Positions 51,919 through 58,935 of a stretch of 58,935 bases of DNA are shown here, in pieces; within the stretch, counting starts at the first letter, position 1; every line of letters starts with the position of its first letter. The translations under genes and the position numbers were made by a program. This DNA comes from Mycobacterium colombiense (GTDB lineage: Bacteria; Actinomycetota; Actinomycetes; Mycobacteriales; Mycobacteriaceae): NCBI RefSeq assembly GCF_003284935.1, contig NZ_QMEV01000031.1, forward strand, positions 1 to 58,935, given 5' to 3'. Below the pieces are notes generated by a model. The model searched no databases. It saw nothing but the letters and a program-made list of their open reading frames with translations, and had not been told where the DNA came from.

Positions 51919-53190
51919 TTATTCGGGACAGACGTCGAACTTGTCGAAGTAGAAGCCGAAACGGCGGCGCAGTTCGTCCGCGGAGGTGCCGAAGTGCCGC
52001 TGCAGTTCGTAGTGGATGCGGCCGTGTTTGCCCCGCGGATTACCGTCCAGGTAGCGCTGGAAGCGTTCGCGTACCTTGGGCGGCAGCTCCACGCCGGCGC
52101 ACCGGTACAGCGTCTCGAGCACCGGCATCTCGTTGCCCCCCAGCTGGTGGAAGTTGATGTCGATGCTGCGTTCGGGCGCCACCAGGTGGCGGTCCCGCAC
52201 ACATGCGCTGAGTAGGCGATGCACGCGGTCGCTCCAATAATCGAGCAGCCACTGCGGGTCAATGCTGTTGCGGCGCAATCGGTCCGAGTAGGCCATCATG
52301 GTGATCGCCGACTGGATCACCGCGGCGGGGTCGCGGTGCGTGAAGGCCACGGTCGCGTCGGGGAACGTCGCCATCAGCGGGCCGAGCTGCTCGCAGTGCT
52401 GTGGACTCTTGAGCACCCAGGTCCGCGGGCCGCGCAGGAAGGTCAGCGCCTGCAGCACCTTTTTCATGTAGGCGTAATGCCGAGTTTGGTCGAGGCCCAA
52501 GTAGTAGTCACGCCAATCAGGCACGCGCGCATGCCATTCCAGCACGTACGAGGCCAGGTCGAGGTCGAGAAGCTCCACTTCCTCCTCGATCGCCTCGGGA
52601 GACCGGTCATGCATCGCGGCCACCACGGGTGCGCTCGCCATCAGCGCATCGTGTTCGGCTTTCGCGCGCGCGTAGCGGGGATCGACGCCGAAAATGTCGG
52701 GGCCCTGCCCCCGCGCAGGAATGGGATCCTGACTTTCCCAATACTGCAGCGCGCGCCGGCGCGGGTCGGCGGCAATGAGGTTCACCAAATGGGTGGTGCC
52801 CGAACGCGGCATCCCGACGACGATGAACGGCTTTTCGATCGGGATGGACTCGATCTCGGGGTAGCGCCCGAGGAGTTCGGTGAGCGACATGCGGTTGCGG
52901 AGCAGGCGCACGATGCGTTGGCGCAGCGAACCGCGGGTGAGCTGGCGCAGCGCGTCGTCGGCTTCGATGGCTCCGACGTGCGCCCGCAGCCGGTCGGCGA
53001 AGCCGTCGGTGTCGTCGAGGTCGGCGGCTCCGGCCGGCAGGCCGGTCTGCTCGATGGCCTCCGCACGCATCCGGTCGATGTCCAGGTCGACGGGCTTGGC
53101 CTCGGTGAATTCCAGGATCTGGCGCTGCACGTCGGTCAGCCGGGGCGCCGTCAGGTCGTCGAAGTCGATGTCGTCAACCGCCGAACCCAC
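51919..53190 (-). CDS. Sulfotransferase family protein
   Basis: 423 residues from GTG 53190 with GGAGAGG upstream. The PAPS 5'-phosphosulfate loop is VGMPRSGTTHLVNLIA; 3'-phosphate region WVLKSPQHCEQLGPLMATFP and FTHRDPAAVIQSAITMMAYS. Belongs to the large mycobacterial Stf-like group of uncertain substrate; many of these may not be sulfotransferases in vivo. First gene of the leftward unit, 15 bp before the MBL gene. Confidence 0.88.
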   Translation of the reverse strand: MGSAVDDIDFDDLTAPRLTDVQRQILEFTEAKPVDLDIDRMRAEAIEQTGLPAGAADLDDTDGFADRLRAHVGAIEADDALRQLTRGSLRQRIVRLLRNRMSLTELLGRYPEIESIPIEKPFIVVGMPRSGTTHLVNLIAADPRRRALQYWESQDPIPARGQGPDIFGVDPRYARAKAEHDALMASAPVVAAMHDRSPEAIEEEVELLDLDLASYVLEWHARVPDWRDYYLGLDQTRHYAYMKKVLQALTFLRGPRTWVLKSPQHCEQLGPLMATFPDATVAFTHRDPAAVIQSAITMMAYSDRLRRNSIDPQWLLDYWSDRVHRLLSACVRDRHLVAPERSIDINFHQLGGNEMPVLETLYRCAGVELPPKVRERFQRYLDGNPRGKHGRIHYELQRHFGTSADELRRRFGFYFDKFDVCPE

Positions 53191-53286
53191 CGCAACCCCT
53201 CTCCGACGCAACGGGTGAGAAAGATGACACCGACGCTAGCCGCGGCGCAGATCCGTGGTGCATCCACCTGCCGCGCCCGGCCGGCG

Positions 53287-53673
53287 CTAGAGGTTGGCCA
53301 GATCGTCGGGGACGTCGACCTTGTGTTCTTGCAGCGCCTCCAAGGGCACCACCTCGAGGGTGCTCTCGTGAGTAGCGGCCAGCACCACCGGGGCGGCACA
53401 ACCGTCGTGGTGGGCGCGCAGCCAGTTCAGCGCGGTCACGCACCAGCGGTCGCCGGGCAGCAGACCGGGGAACCGGTACTCGGGCACCGGCGTCAGTAGG
53501 TCATTGCCGATCGAGCGCTGGTGCTCCAGGAATTCGGCGGTCATCACCGCGCAGATCGTGTGCCGGCCAAGGTCCTGAGGCCCCGTCGAGCAACAGCCGT
53601 CGCGGTAGAAGCCGGTCACCGGGTCTGTGCCGCACGGTTCCAGCGGACCGCCGAGCACATTTCGATCAGGCAC
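53287..53673 (-). CDS. DUF2237 family protein
   Basis: 128 residues from GTG 53673 (VPDRNVLGGPLEPCGTDPVT). The family signature is evident: TGFYRDGCCSTGPQDLGRHT, FLEHQRSIGNDLLTPVPEYR, FPGLLPGDRWCVTALNW, VVLAATHESTLEVVPLEAL. Conserved cysteines and His suggest metal or redox chemistry, but the function is unknown. Confidence 0.85.
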   Translation of the reverse strand: MPDRNVLGGPLEPCGTDPVTGFYRDGCCSTGPQDLGRHTICAVMTAEFLEHQRSIGNDLLTPVPEYRFPGLLPGDRWCVTALNWLRAHHDGCAAPVVLAATHESTLEVVPLEALQEHKVDVPDDLANL

Positions 53674-53803
53674 CCGTTCAGTATTGCGCTCCTGAGGGTG
53701 AAGTTTGAAGAAAATCTGCCGACTGTTTCGTCGGGTTTTCACGGGACGGTCCCGGCGGGCCTCTGTGTGGACGCCCGGACGCTGGGCGTGTTAACTCGAA
53801 GCG

Positions 53804-54241
53804 ATGTCGACGCCGCCCAACCAACCCGGAAATCCGCCCGGCGAGCCGCCCTGGGGGTGGCAGCCGCCGGGTTATCCGCCCCCGCAGCCTCACCCCGGCT
53901 TCTCGGGCTATCCGGGGTATCCCGGTTACCCCGGATATGGTGACCCCCAGGCGCCGTACGGCCGCGATCCGGTGACCGGACTGGCGCTATCGGACAAGTC
54001 CGCGACCACCGCCGGCTTGCTCCAGCTGTTCTTCGGCGTGTTCGGTATCGGGCGCTTCTATATCGACTCGACGCAGATCGCGGTCGCGCAGCTGTGCCTG
54101 GGGCTGTTCGGAGTTCTCTTCAGCCTCTTTTGTTTTCTGGGCTTTCCGGTCCTGCTCGGCGTCATGGTCTGGGCCATCGTCGACGCGATCATGATCTTCA
54201 CGGGCAGCGTCAAAGACAGATACGGCCGCAAGCTGCGTTAG
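53804..54241 (+). CDS. TM2 domain-containing membrane protein
   Basis: 145 residues. Pro/Gly/Tyr-rich cytoplasmic head (PPGYPPPQPHPGFSGYPGYP), then the TM2 domain: SATTAGLLQLFFGVFGIGRF, YIDSTQIAVAQLCLGL, and a second hydrophobic hairpin to VDAIMIFTGSVKDRYGRKL. Two membrane helices. Function unknown, common in actinobacteria. Confidence 0.9.
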   Translation: MSTPPNQPGNPPGEPPWGWQPPGYPPPQPHPGFSGYPGYPGYPGYGDPQAPYGRDPVTGLALSDKSATTAGLLQLFFGVFGIGRFYIDSTQIAVAQLCLGLFGVLFSLFCFLGFPVLLGVMVWAIVDAIMIFTGSVKDRYGRKLR

Positions 54242-54472
54242 GCGAGCGGCGATAGGGAATCCTTTTCGGTTGTCCGACAACGCGTTTGACGCGCAACGGG
54301 CCCTGATTTTAACTTGGTTGATCTTCGAGGCGGTCCGGCCACGCCGGTAGTGGTGGTCACGGATTGGTCACGATCGCCAGCGAGTTCGTCGCGCGACGGT
54401 GCCGACAACGAACCTGTCGCGACGCGCTGAGCAAATCCCGGGGAAATCGCCCCGAAAACTTATCGTCACATC
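54242..54472. promoter_or_regulatory. Spacer with a small palindrome and promoter of the GH5-like gene
   Basis: 231 bp without a gene. It contains GTTGTCCGACAAC (54269-54281, 6-bp arms) and, at the right end, TATCGT (54461-54466) followed by 6 nt and GTG 54473, a leaderless promoter candidate. Confidence 0.5.
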
Positions 54473-55606
54473 GTGGAACGACGTACGGCCCTGAAACTCC
54501 CTCTGTTACTGGCGGCAGGCGCCGCAGTTGCCCGGGCGCCCCGGGCTTCCGCGGAGGAAGCGGGCCGGTGGTCACCCGAGCGCGCGAACCGTTGGTATCA
54601 AGCGCAGGGCTGGCTCGTTGGAGCAAACTACATTCCGGCGAACGCCATCAACCAACTCGAGATGTTCCAGCCCGACACCTTCGATCCGCGGCGCATCGAT
54701 ACCGAACTCGGCTGGGCGCAGTTCTACGGCCACAACACTGCGCGGGTGTTCCTTCATGATCAGCTGTGGGCCGCGGATCAGCGTGGCTTCCAAACGCGCC
54801 TAGGGCAATTCGTCGACATCGCGGCGCGTCATCGCATCAAACCGCTGTTCGTGTTCTTCGATTCCTGTTGGGATCCACATCCGCGCGCGGGCCGCCAGCG
54901 TGCGCCGAGGCCCGGCGTGCACAACTCGGGGTGGGCGCAAAGCCCCGGCGCCGAACGACTCGGCGACCCTCGCTACGTCCCTGTCATGCGCGACTACGTC
55001 ACCGCGGTGATGACCCAATTCCGTAACGACAACCGCGTTTTGGGCTGGGACCTGTGGAACGAGCCCGACAATCCCGCGCGCCAGTACCGCACGGTCGAAA
55101 GAAGCGACAAGGAACAACTGGTCGCCAACCTGCTCCCCCAGGTGTTTCGGTGGGCGCGGGCGGTGGATGCCAGCCAGCCACTGACAAGCGGTGTGTGGCA
55201 GGGAGATTGGGGACAACCTCAGGGCCGCAGCACGATCAGCGACATCCAGCTTGCCAACGCCGACGTGATCACCTTCCACTCCTACGCCGGGCCGTCCGGG
55301 TTCGAGAACCGGATCAACGAGCTCACTCCGCTGGGCCGGCCGATCCTGTGCACGGAATACATGGCGCGCCCTCAGGGCAGCACCGTCGAATCGATCCTTC
55401 CGGTTGCCAAGCGCCACAACGTCGGTGCCATCAACTGGGGTCTGGTCGCCGGCAAGACCCAGACCTACTTTCCCTGGGACTCATGGGATCACCCGTACAC
55501 CTCAGTCCCGAAGGTGTGGTTCCACGACCTGATCCGGCCCGAGGGCCGCCCGTTTCAAGACATCGAGGCCCTGACGGTGCGAAAGCTGGCCGGTAGCCAG
55601 ACCTGA
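54473..55606 (+). CDS. Secreted GH5-like glycoside hydrolase (cellulase/mannanase fold)
   Basis: 377 residues from GTG 54473. N-terminal twin-arginine-like leader (ERRTALKLPLLLAAGAAVAR, ending near RASA). TIM-barrel with acid/base Glu197 in GWDLWNEPDN and nucleophile Glu295 in PILCTEYMARP, as expected for clan GH-A; supporting motifs FVFFDSCWDPHP and VITFHSYAGPSG. Cleaves beta-linked glycans or glycoconjugates; specificity unknown. Leaderless promoter candidate at 54461. Confidence 0.85.
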   Translation: MERRTALKLPLLLAAGAAVARAPRASAEEAGRWSPERANRWYQAQGWLVGANYIPANAINQLEMFQPDTFDPRRIDTELGWAQFYGHNTARVFLHDQLWAADQRGFQTRLGQFVDIAARHRIKPLFVFFDSCWDPHPRAGRQRAPRPGVHNSGWAQSPGAERLGDPRYVPVMRDYVTAVMTQFRNDNRVLGWDLWNEPDNPARQYRTVERSDKEQLVANLLPQVFRWARAVDASQPLTSGVWQGDWGQPQGRSTISDIQLANADVITFHSYAGPSGFENRINELTPLGRPILCTEYMARPQGSTVESILPVAKRHNVGAINWGLVAGKTQTYFPWDSWDHPYTSVPKVWFHDLIRPEGRPFQDIEALTVRKLAGSQT

Positions 55607-55708
55607 GCAGGTTGCGGCCTGGGACTGCCTTAGCTTCGATCCTTCAGCGACCGCACCCGCCCGTGAGCTTCCAGTAGTAGGGTTATACCTGCTCAGAAGG
55701 GGGCGGCG

Positions 55709-55747
55709 ATGGTCGTCGGTGTTGGTCGACTGCAGGCGGCGCCATGA
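55709..55747 (+). CDS. 12-codon leader ORF overlapping the next start
   Basis: ATG 55709 with GAAGGGGGCGG upstream encodes MVVGVGRLQAAP and stops at TGA 55745-55747, which overlaps ATG 55744 of the DUF4185 gene as ATGA. The longer gene has no Shine-Dalgarno of its own, so ribosomes may arrive by reinitiation. Confidence 0.4.
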   Translation: MVVGVGRLQAAP

Positions 55748-57414
55748 CGTGGGGCCACTTCACCGAAGCGGAACTGATCGCGGCGGCCGGCGGCGATCCG
55801 TGGGCGATCAACCAGAGCTTGCAGGCCGGCAGCCCGTTTCAGATATCCCAGCTGGCGGAGGCTTTCCATGGTGCCGGTCGGCACACCGCCGAAGCTGACC
55901 ACGCCTTCGAGGACGCGCGCAAACGATTCGCCGCGGCCTGGAACCATGAGCAGGGCGGGCACCCGATCAACGACTCCGATGAAGTCCAACGGGTCACCAA
56001 ATCCCTTGGTGCACAGTCTGAGCAACTGCCGAAGATCGGTGCCGAGCTGGAGTCCATCGCCGCTGCATTGGCCGACGCGCAAAAGCAAGGGGCCCAAGAG
56101 ATCGCCCTTTTGGAAAGTGAGCTGCGGGGCCTCGACAGGGTGCTCGCCGCGATAGAACACGATTTAGGGTTCGACCTCCCTCCGGGGGAGCGCGACAAAT
56201 TGGAGAAGCTGAGGCAGGCTGTGCACGCACAGGCGGTGGACGATGTCCGCGGTGCCGTCAAGCAGATGAATTCAATTCGTAATGCCTACTCGGACACGTT
56301 GCGCAAGTCGATGGGGAATCTGCACGCCGACGGCTATGACCCTGCCAAAGCTGTGGACGACTGGATCGAGCAGCCGCTGCGGGGAGTTGTAAGAAATCTG
56401 GGCCCGGTTGCTGGCACCGGCGGTATCCCCGGCATCCCGGGAATTGGCGCCGCAGATTTGGGGGAAGTTGTCGAGGTACCCGGCCAAAACGGACAGCCTG
56501 GGAAGTTGTTCGCAATTTTTGGAGATTCATTCACCGGTGATAAGGCCTACGACGGGAAGCACTACCCCTCAGTGGCCGTGCCAGTCACGTTCGACGAACA
56601 AGGTCGTCCCCATTTTGGCGCTCCGCTCACTGGACCGGACGGCCAAAACGTCTTGTTCCCACCGCCGCCTCAAGCAGCGGGGACAGACACACTTCCTGCC
56701 GGAAGTATCCGGATGAGCGACGGCACCACGTACATGATGGTCGCCGGCACCGACAAACTAAACCCCACGGGGGGATCGTGGCTCGTCAAAGTAACGAACG
56801 ACCCCAGCCAGGGGTGGAAACCGATCGACAAGTCGTGGCGCCCCTGGACACCCAACCCTCCGAATCCGAATGACCCGATTCACCCCGGCACCAGCGCGAC
56901 GAGCCAACCTACGCAGATCAGCGGTTTTCAAGCCAAAGACGGCAAGGTGTACATCGCCGCAGACTCTTTTGACCGCAGTAGAGGCGTCACCATGTACCGG
57001 GTTGATCCCAACCAAGTCACCGACCGCGACGCCTGGCAACCCTGGACCGGCAGCGGCTGGGGCCAACCGGGAGAACTCGCAACGGTGCCAATGAGCCCGA
57101 ATACCTACGGCGAACTCAGCTTCAGGGAAGTGGACGGAAAGCCGGTGCTATCTGGATTCAATAGCACGTTTGGAACGAATCAAGTGGAGGTGCGAGTCGC
57201 AAACGATCCCCTCGAAATCTTCAGTGGCCGCGCTCCCACGGTCGTTGCTCACAACGACACCGGGAACACTCCCATTTCGATCCGACAGCCCTACGGAGGT
57301 TACATCTTGCCCGGTTCAAGCCTCAACAACCTGAACTTGTTCCTCAGCCAATGGAATACCGACGCGAATACGCCTTACAACGTGCAGCAGGTCCAAGTCA
57401 CTCCGGCGCAATGA
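55744..57414 (+). CDS. DUF4185 (GH183-type) protein with WXG-like N-terminal domain
   Basis: 556 residues. The first about 190 form a helical region (MTWGHFTEAELIAAAGGDPW, AEAFHGAGRHTAEADHAFED, LRKSMGNLHADGYDPAKAVD) of the kind seen in mycobacterial ESX-associated proteins; no Sec signal is present. After a Gly/Pro linker (GTGGIPGIPGIGAADLGE) comes the DUF4185 beta-propeller-like domain: LFAIFGDSFTGDKAYDGKHY, SWLVKVTNDPSQGW, VYIAADSFDRSRGVTMYRVD, YGELSFREVDGKPVLSGFNS. DUF4185 includes GH183 endo-D-arabinanases of mycobacteria. Codon use is visibly less GC-rich than neighbours. Substrate and export route are inferred. Confidence 0.8.
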   Translation: MTWGHFTEAELIAAAGGDPWAINQSLQAGSPFQISQLAEAFHGAGRHTAEADHAFEDARKRFAAAWNHEQGGHPINDSDEVQRVTKSLGAQSEQLPKIGAELESIAAALADAQKQGAQEIALLESELRGLDRVLAAIEHDLGFDLPPGERDKLEKLRQAVHAQAVDDVRGAVKQMNSIRNAYSDTLRKSMGNLHADGYDPAKAVDDWIEQPLRGVVRNLGPVAGTGGIPGIPGIGAADLGEVVEVPGQNGQPGKLFAIFGDSFTGDKAYDGKHYPSVAVPVTFDEQGRPHFGAPLTGPDGQNVLFPPPPQAAGTDTLPAGSIRMSDGTTYMMVAGTDKLNPTGGSWLVKVTNDPSQGWKPIDKSWRPWTPNPPNPNDPIHPGTSATSQPTQISGFQAKDGKVYIAADSFDRSRGVTMYRVDPNQVTDRDAWQPWTGSGWGQPGELATVPMSPNTYGELSFREVDGKPVLSGFNSTFGTNQVEVRVANDPLEIFSGRAPTVVAHNDTGNTPISIRQPYGGYILPGSSLNNLNLFLSQWNTDANTPYNVQQVQVTPAQ

Positions 57415-57462
57415 CGGTCGCAGCGAAGGTCGTCTCCGCGTCACGTTCCTGATAGGAAAGCC

Positions 57463-57966
57463 ATGATCAGCAAGGCACTCGTAGCATCAGCCGCATGTAC
57501 GGCCACCGCCGTGATCAGCGCCTGCAACGCGCACGCGGACCCTCCGCGCTTCCCCGACCTCGGCGGGTATACCCCAGCCAATGTCACCGACTACAGAGTT
57601 GACGCGTCCACCCCCGGCATACCCGCTACCCAGGTATTTTTCCTGACCCCCGACGGCATCATCTGCAGTTTTCTGTCAGGCCAAGCGCAGTGCACGGGGA
57701 ACAATCTCCCTGGTATCCCACCGGCTTCGCCTGCATCCGACGGATCGCAGCGCGTGAATTGGATTGGAACGGCATCGCGTCTACAACAAATTGCACCCTC
57801 GGGTCCCCCACCGAACGGAGTAAAAACCCTGCCGCCATCACACTCCATCACCGTCGACGGCGTTATCTGCGGGGTTGATAACTCAGGAATGACGGCTTGC
57901 AAAGACCCACAAGGCCATGGTTTCGTTCTATCGCCGCATGGGTCAAGTTGGCTGCCTCACGTGTGA
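57463..57966 (+). CDS. Small secreted protein, PPxFPDL family, copy 1
   Basis: 167 residues, ATG 57463 with AGGAAAG upstream. Signal peptide to about NAHA, then [40 protein letters not shown] and a terminal [34 protein letters not shown]. Four cysteines in two likely disulfides. Unknown function; the same layout recurs in the next two genes. Confidence 0.8.
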   Translation: MISKALVASAACTATAVISACNAHADPPRFPDLGGYTPANVTDYRVDASTPGIPATQVFFLTPDGIICSFLSGQAQCTGNNLPGIPPASPASDGSQRVNWIGTASRLQQIAPSGPPPNGVKTLPPSHSITVDGVICGVDNSGMTACKDPQGHGFVLSPHGSSWLPHV

Positions 57967-58028
57967 TTGTCGGTCCGGTTCTGCTCAATCGGCTTTATCG
58001 TCAGACACTGAGTCTGCGGAGGACCCGC

Positions 58029-58565
58029 TTGCGCGCTGTCACTCGTTTTGCCATACGGATCTTGACCGCGGCTTCAGCCGTTGTGTGCATGTCTTGTGCG
58101 GCAGCACCACGGCATGCGGCCGCGCAGCCCCCTGGCTTCCCGGATCTCAGTGGCTTCGCCTCTGTACCGGTCGAGAACTACTTCGTATCCCCCCAAAAGG
58201 GGATGCGTTACGCCCACTTTTCGACTCCCTACAACATCGATTGCTCCTTTGCCGCCGCCGAACCTGTGCCGGCGTGGAATGGGCAAGCAATCAAATGCGA
58301 TGGTGAATTTCCCGGACTCGACAACGGATCCTGCGTCATAGGTAGCGCAGGGGCAGCAGGTACGGGCCCGGCATACGCAGTGAGTCGGACGGACCAGCCC
58401 TGCGGAGCACAGTTCACGCACGGAAACCTGTTGAACATCGGGCAGAAGCTGAACTACCGAAATGCGACATGCGCAGTGGGCGCGGACCACTCGGTCGCAT
58501 GCTTGGACACCACACGCGGCGACCACGGATTTGTGCTCAAACCGTCAGGCAACCTTGCGTTTTGA
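58029..58565 (+). CDS. Small secreted protein, PPxFPDL family, copy 2
   Basis: 178 residues. TTG 58029 is proposed because GGAGG (58018-58022) stands 6 nt before it and gives a proper signal peptide (LRAVTRFAIRILTAASAVVC to RHAAA). GTG 57963, overlapping the previous stop, would give an implausible basic extension. Mature part: QPPGFPDLSGFASVPVENYF, CSFAAAEPVPAWNGQAIKC, terminal DTTRGDHGFVLKPSGNLAF. Related to copies 1 and 3 through the PPxFPDL and HGFVL motifs. Confidence 0.72.
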   Translation: MRAVTRFAIRILTAASAVVCMSCAAAPRHAAAQPPGFPDLSGFASVPVENYFVSPQKGMRYAHFSTPYNIDCSFAAAEPVPAWNGQAIKCDGEFPGLDNGSCVIGSAGAAGTGPAYAVSRTDQPCGAQFTHGNLLNIGQKLNYRNATCAVGADHSVACLDTTRGDHGFVLKPSGNLAF

Positions 58566-58707
58566 GGTTCAACCATTTCGGAGCGGTCTTGCCGGTCAAG
58601 ATGAGGATCCCGCGAATGACGGAACACGTTGCAACGCAGTGAAATACGGACTGCAGCCAAAGTGGTGTATCGTTTGGCAGCACGGTGCTTGAATCGACAG
58701 GAATGAT

Positions 58708-58910
58708 ATGCGGGTCAACACGCTTCCCTGGATGGGCGTACTCGCCGGCGCTACTCTGCTAACTCCCGGTTTAGCTCATGCGGACCCTCCACGCTTCCCC
58801 GACCTGAGCGGTTACACACCGGTCGCGGTTTCGGACTACACAATTGACGTTCCCAATCCAGGCCGGCCGCCCCTGCAAACCGTTTACTTTCTCACGCCTG
58901 ACGGCGTAAT
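58708..58910 (+). pseudogene. PPxFPDL family, copy 3, interrupted by an insertion sequence
   Basis: ATG 58708 with AGGAA upstream. The sequence starts [20 protein letters not shown] with a signal peptide to LAHA, then [20 protein letters not shown] and [12 protein letters not shown], closely paralleling copy 1 ([12 protein letters not shown]). At 58911 the homology stops exactly where an IS-like terminal repeat begins, so residues after GVI do not belong to the family. The rest of the gene is presumably beyond the element. Confidence 0.7.
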
Positions 58911-58935
58911 TGAATCGCCCCGGCATGTCCGGAGA
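58911..58935 (+). mobile_element. Left end of an IS6110-like IS3-family element, rest off window
   Basis: The last 25 bases, TGAATCGCCCCGGCATGTCC followed by GGAGA, match my recollection of the IS6110 inverted repeat (TGAACCGCCCCGGCATGTCC, then GGAGACTC) with one mismatch. The orientation would put orfA/orfB to the right of the window on the plus strand. Only the repeat is visible. Confidence 0.65.

Noticed and set aside
52219..53499. 426-codon plus-strand frame
   Set aside because: Antisense to the sulfotransferase-like gene, whose PAPS loop is clear.

Overview
The window is high-GC actinobacterial chromosome from a Mycobacterium, most likely a slow-growing non-tuberculous species. The evidence is gene content (a dnaX / aspartate aminotransferase / 4.5S RNA / tRNA-Ser / lucA block, a cutinase, a LigC and Prim-PolC pair, a wax-ester synthase/DGAT, LpqH-type lipoprotein, 13E12-type HNH protein, mycofactocin-coupled SDR), frequent GTG starts and many apparently leaderless mRNAs. 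Gene order partly follows M. tuberculosis H37Rv Rv3721c-Rv3725 and Rv3730c-Rv3734c (recalled order, not computed), with accessory blocks inserted between these anchors. No species can be named from sequence alone.

Layout. 1-5.7 kb: 5' part of dnaX (3' end lies off the left edge), aspartate aminotransferase, ffs (SRP RNA), tRNA-Ser(GGA), lucA, a crotonase with an upstream small gene, and an LpqH-like lipoprotein closed by a strong terminator. 5.8-11.8 kb: an accessory locus with a TPR-like protein, a CHAT-type caspase-like protease translated by ATGA coupling, a small divergent protein, and a coupled pair of unrecognised proteins; this is the best candidate for an undescribed system. 11.8-15 kb: DapB-like oxidoreductase, small membrane protein, CsbD, cutinase, NAD-dependent epimerase. 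15-18.3 kb: split beta-barrel reductase, TetR, and a mycofactocin-coupled SDR/P450 operon; matching palindromes sit at both promoters. 18.4-22.4 kb: rhomboid-like protein, secreted GH172 (DUF2961) protein, then a gene-poor stretch holding a 40-residue lipopeptide. 22.4-26.1 kb: Prim-PolC and LigC, 13E12 HNH protein.

26.2-31 kb: small secreted protein, prohead-protease-like fragment, and a leftward operon wax-ester synthase > Nudix > haloalkane dehalogenase > P450. 31-35.5 kb: two divergent units (SDR > DUF1330; DapB-like > VOC > SDR > TetR) around a 17-bp palindrome that overlaps a TTGACA box. 35.5-45 kb: propionate block: prpR with a downstream hydroxyacid dehydrogenase, divergent from prpD-prpB-prpC-pyc. 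The methylcitrate cycle yields pyruvate and consumes oxaloacetate, and pyruvate carboxylase would connect the two. 45-53.2 kb: two leftward catabolic operons (flavin monooxygenase > CoA transferase > CitE-like lyase; sulfotransferase > MBL hydrolase > VOC > LLM oxidoreductase) flanking a GntR gene with an operator between divergent leaderless promoters.

53.2-58.9 kb: DUF2237, TM2 and GH5-like proteins, then a visibly less GC-rich stretch with a DUF4185 (GH183-type) protein carrying a WXG-like N-terminal region and a tandem family of small secreted proteins. The third member is cut by what looks like the terminal inverted repeat of an IS6110-like IS3-family element that runs off the right edge.
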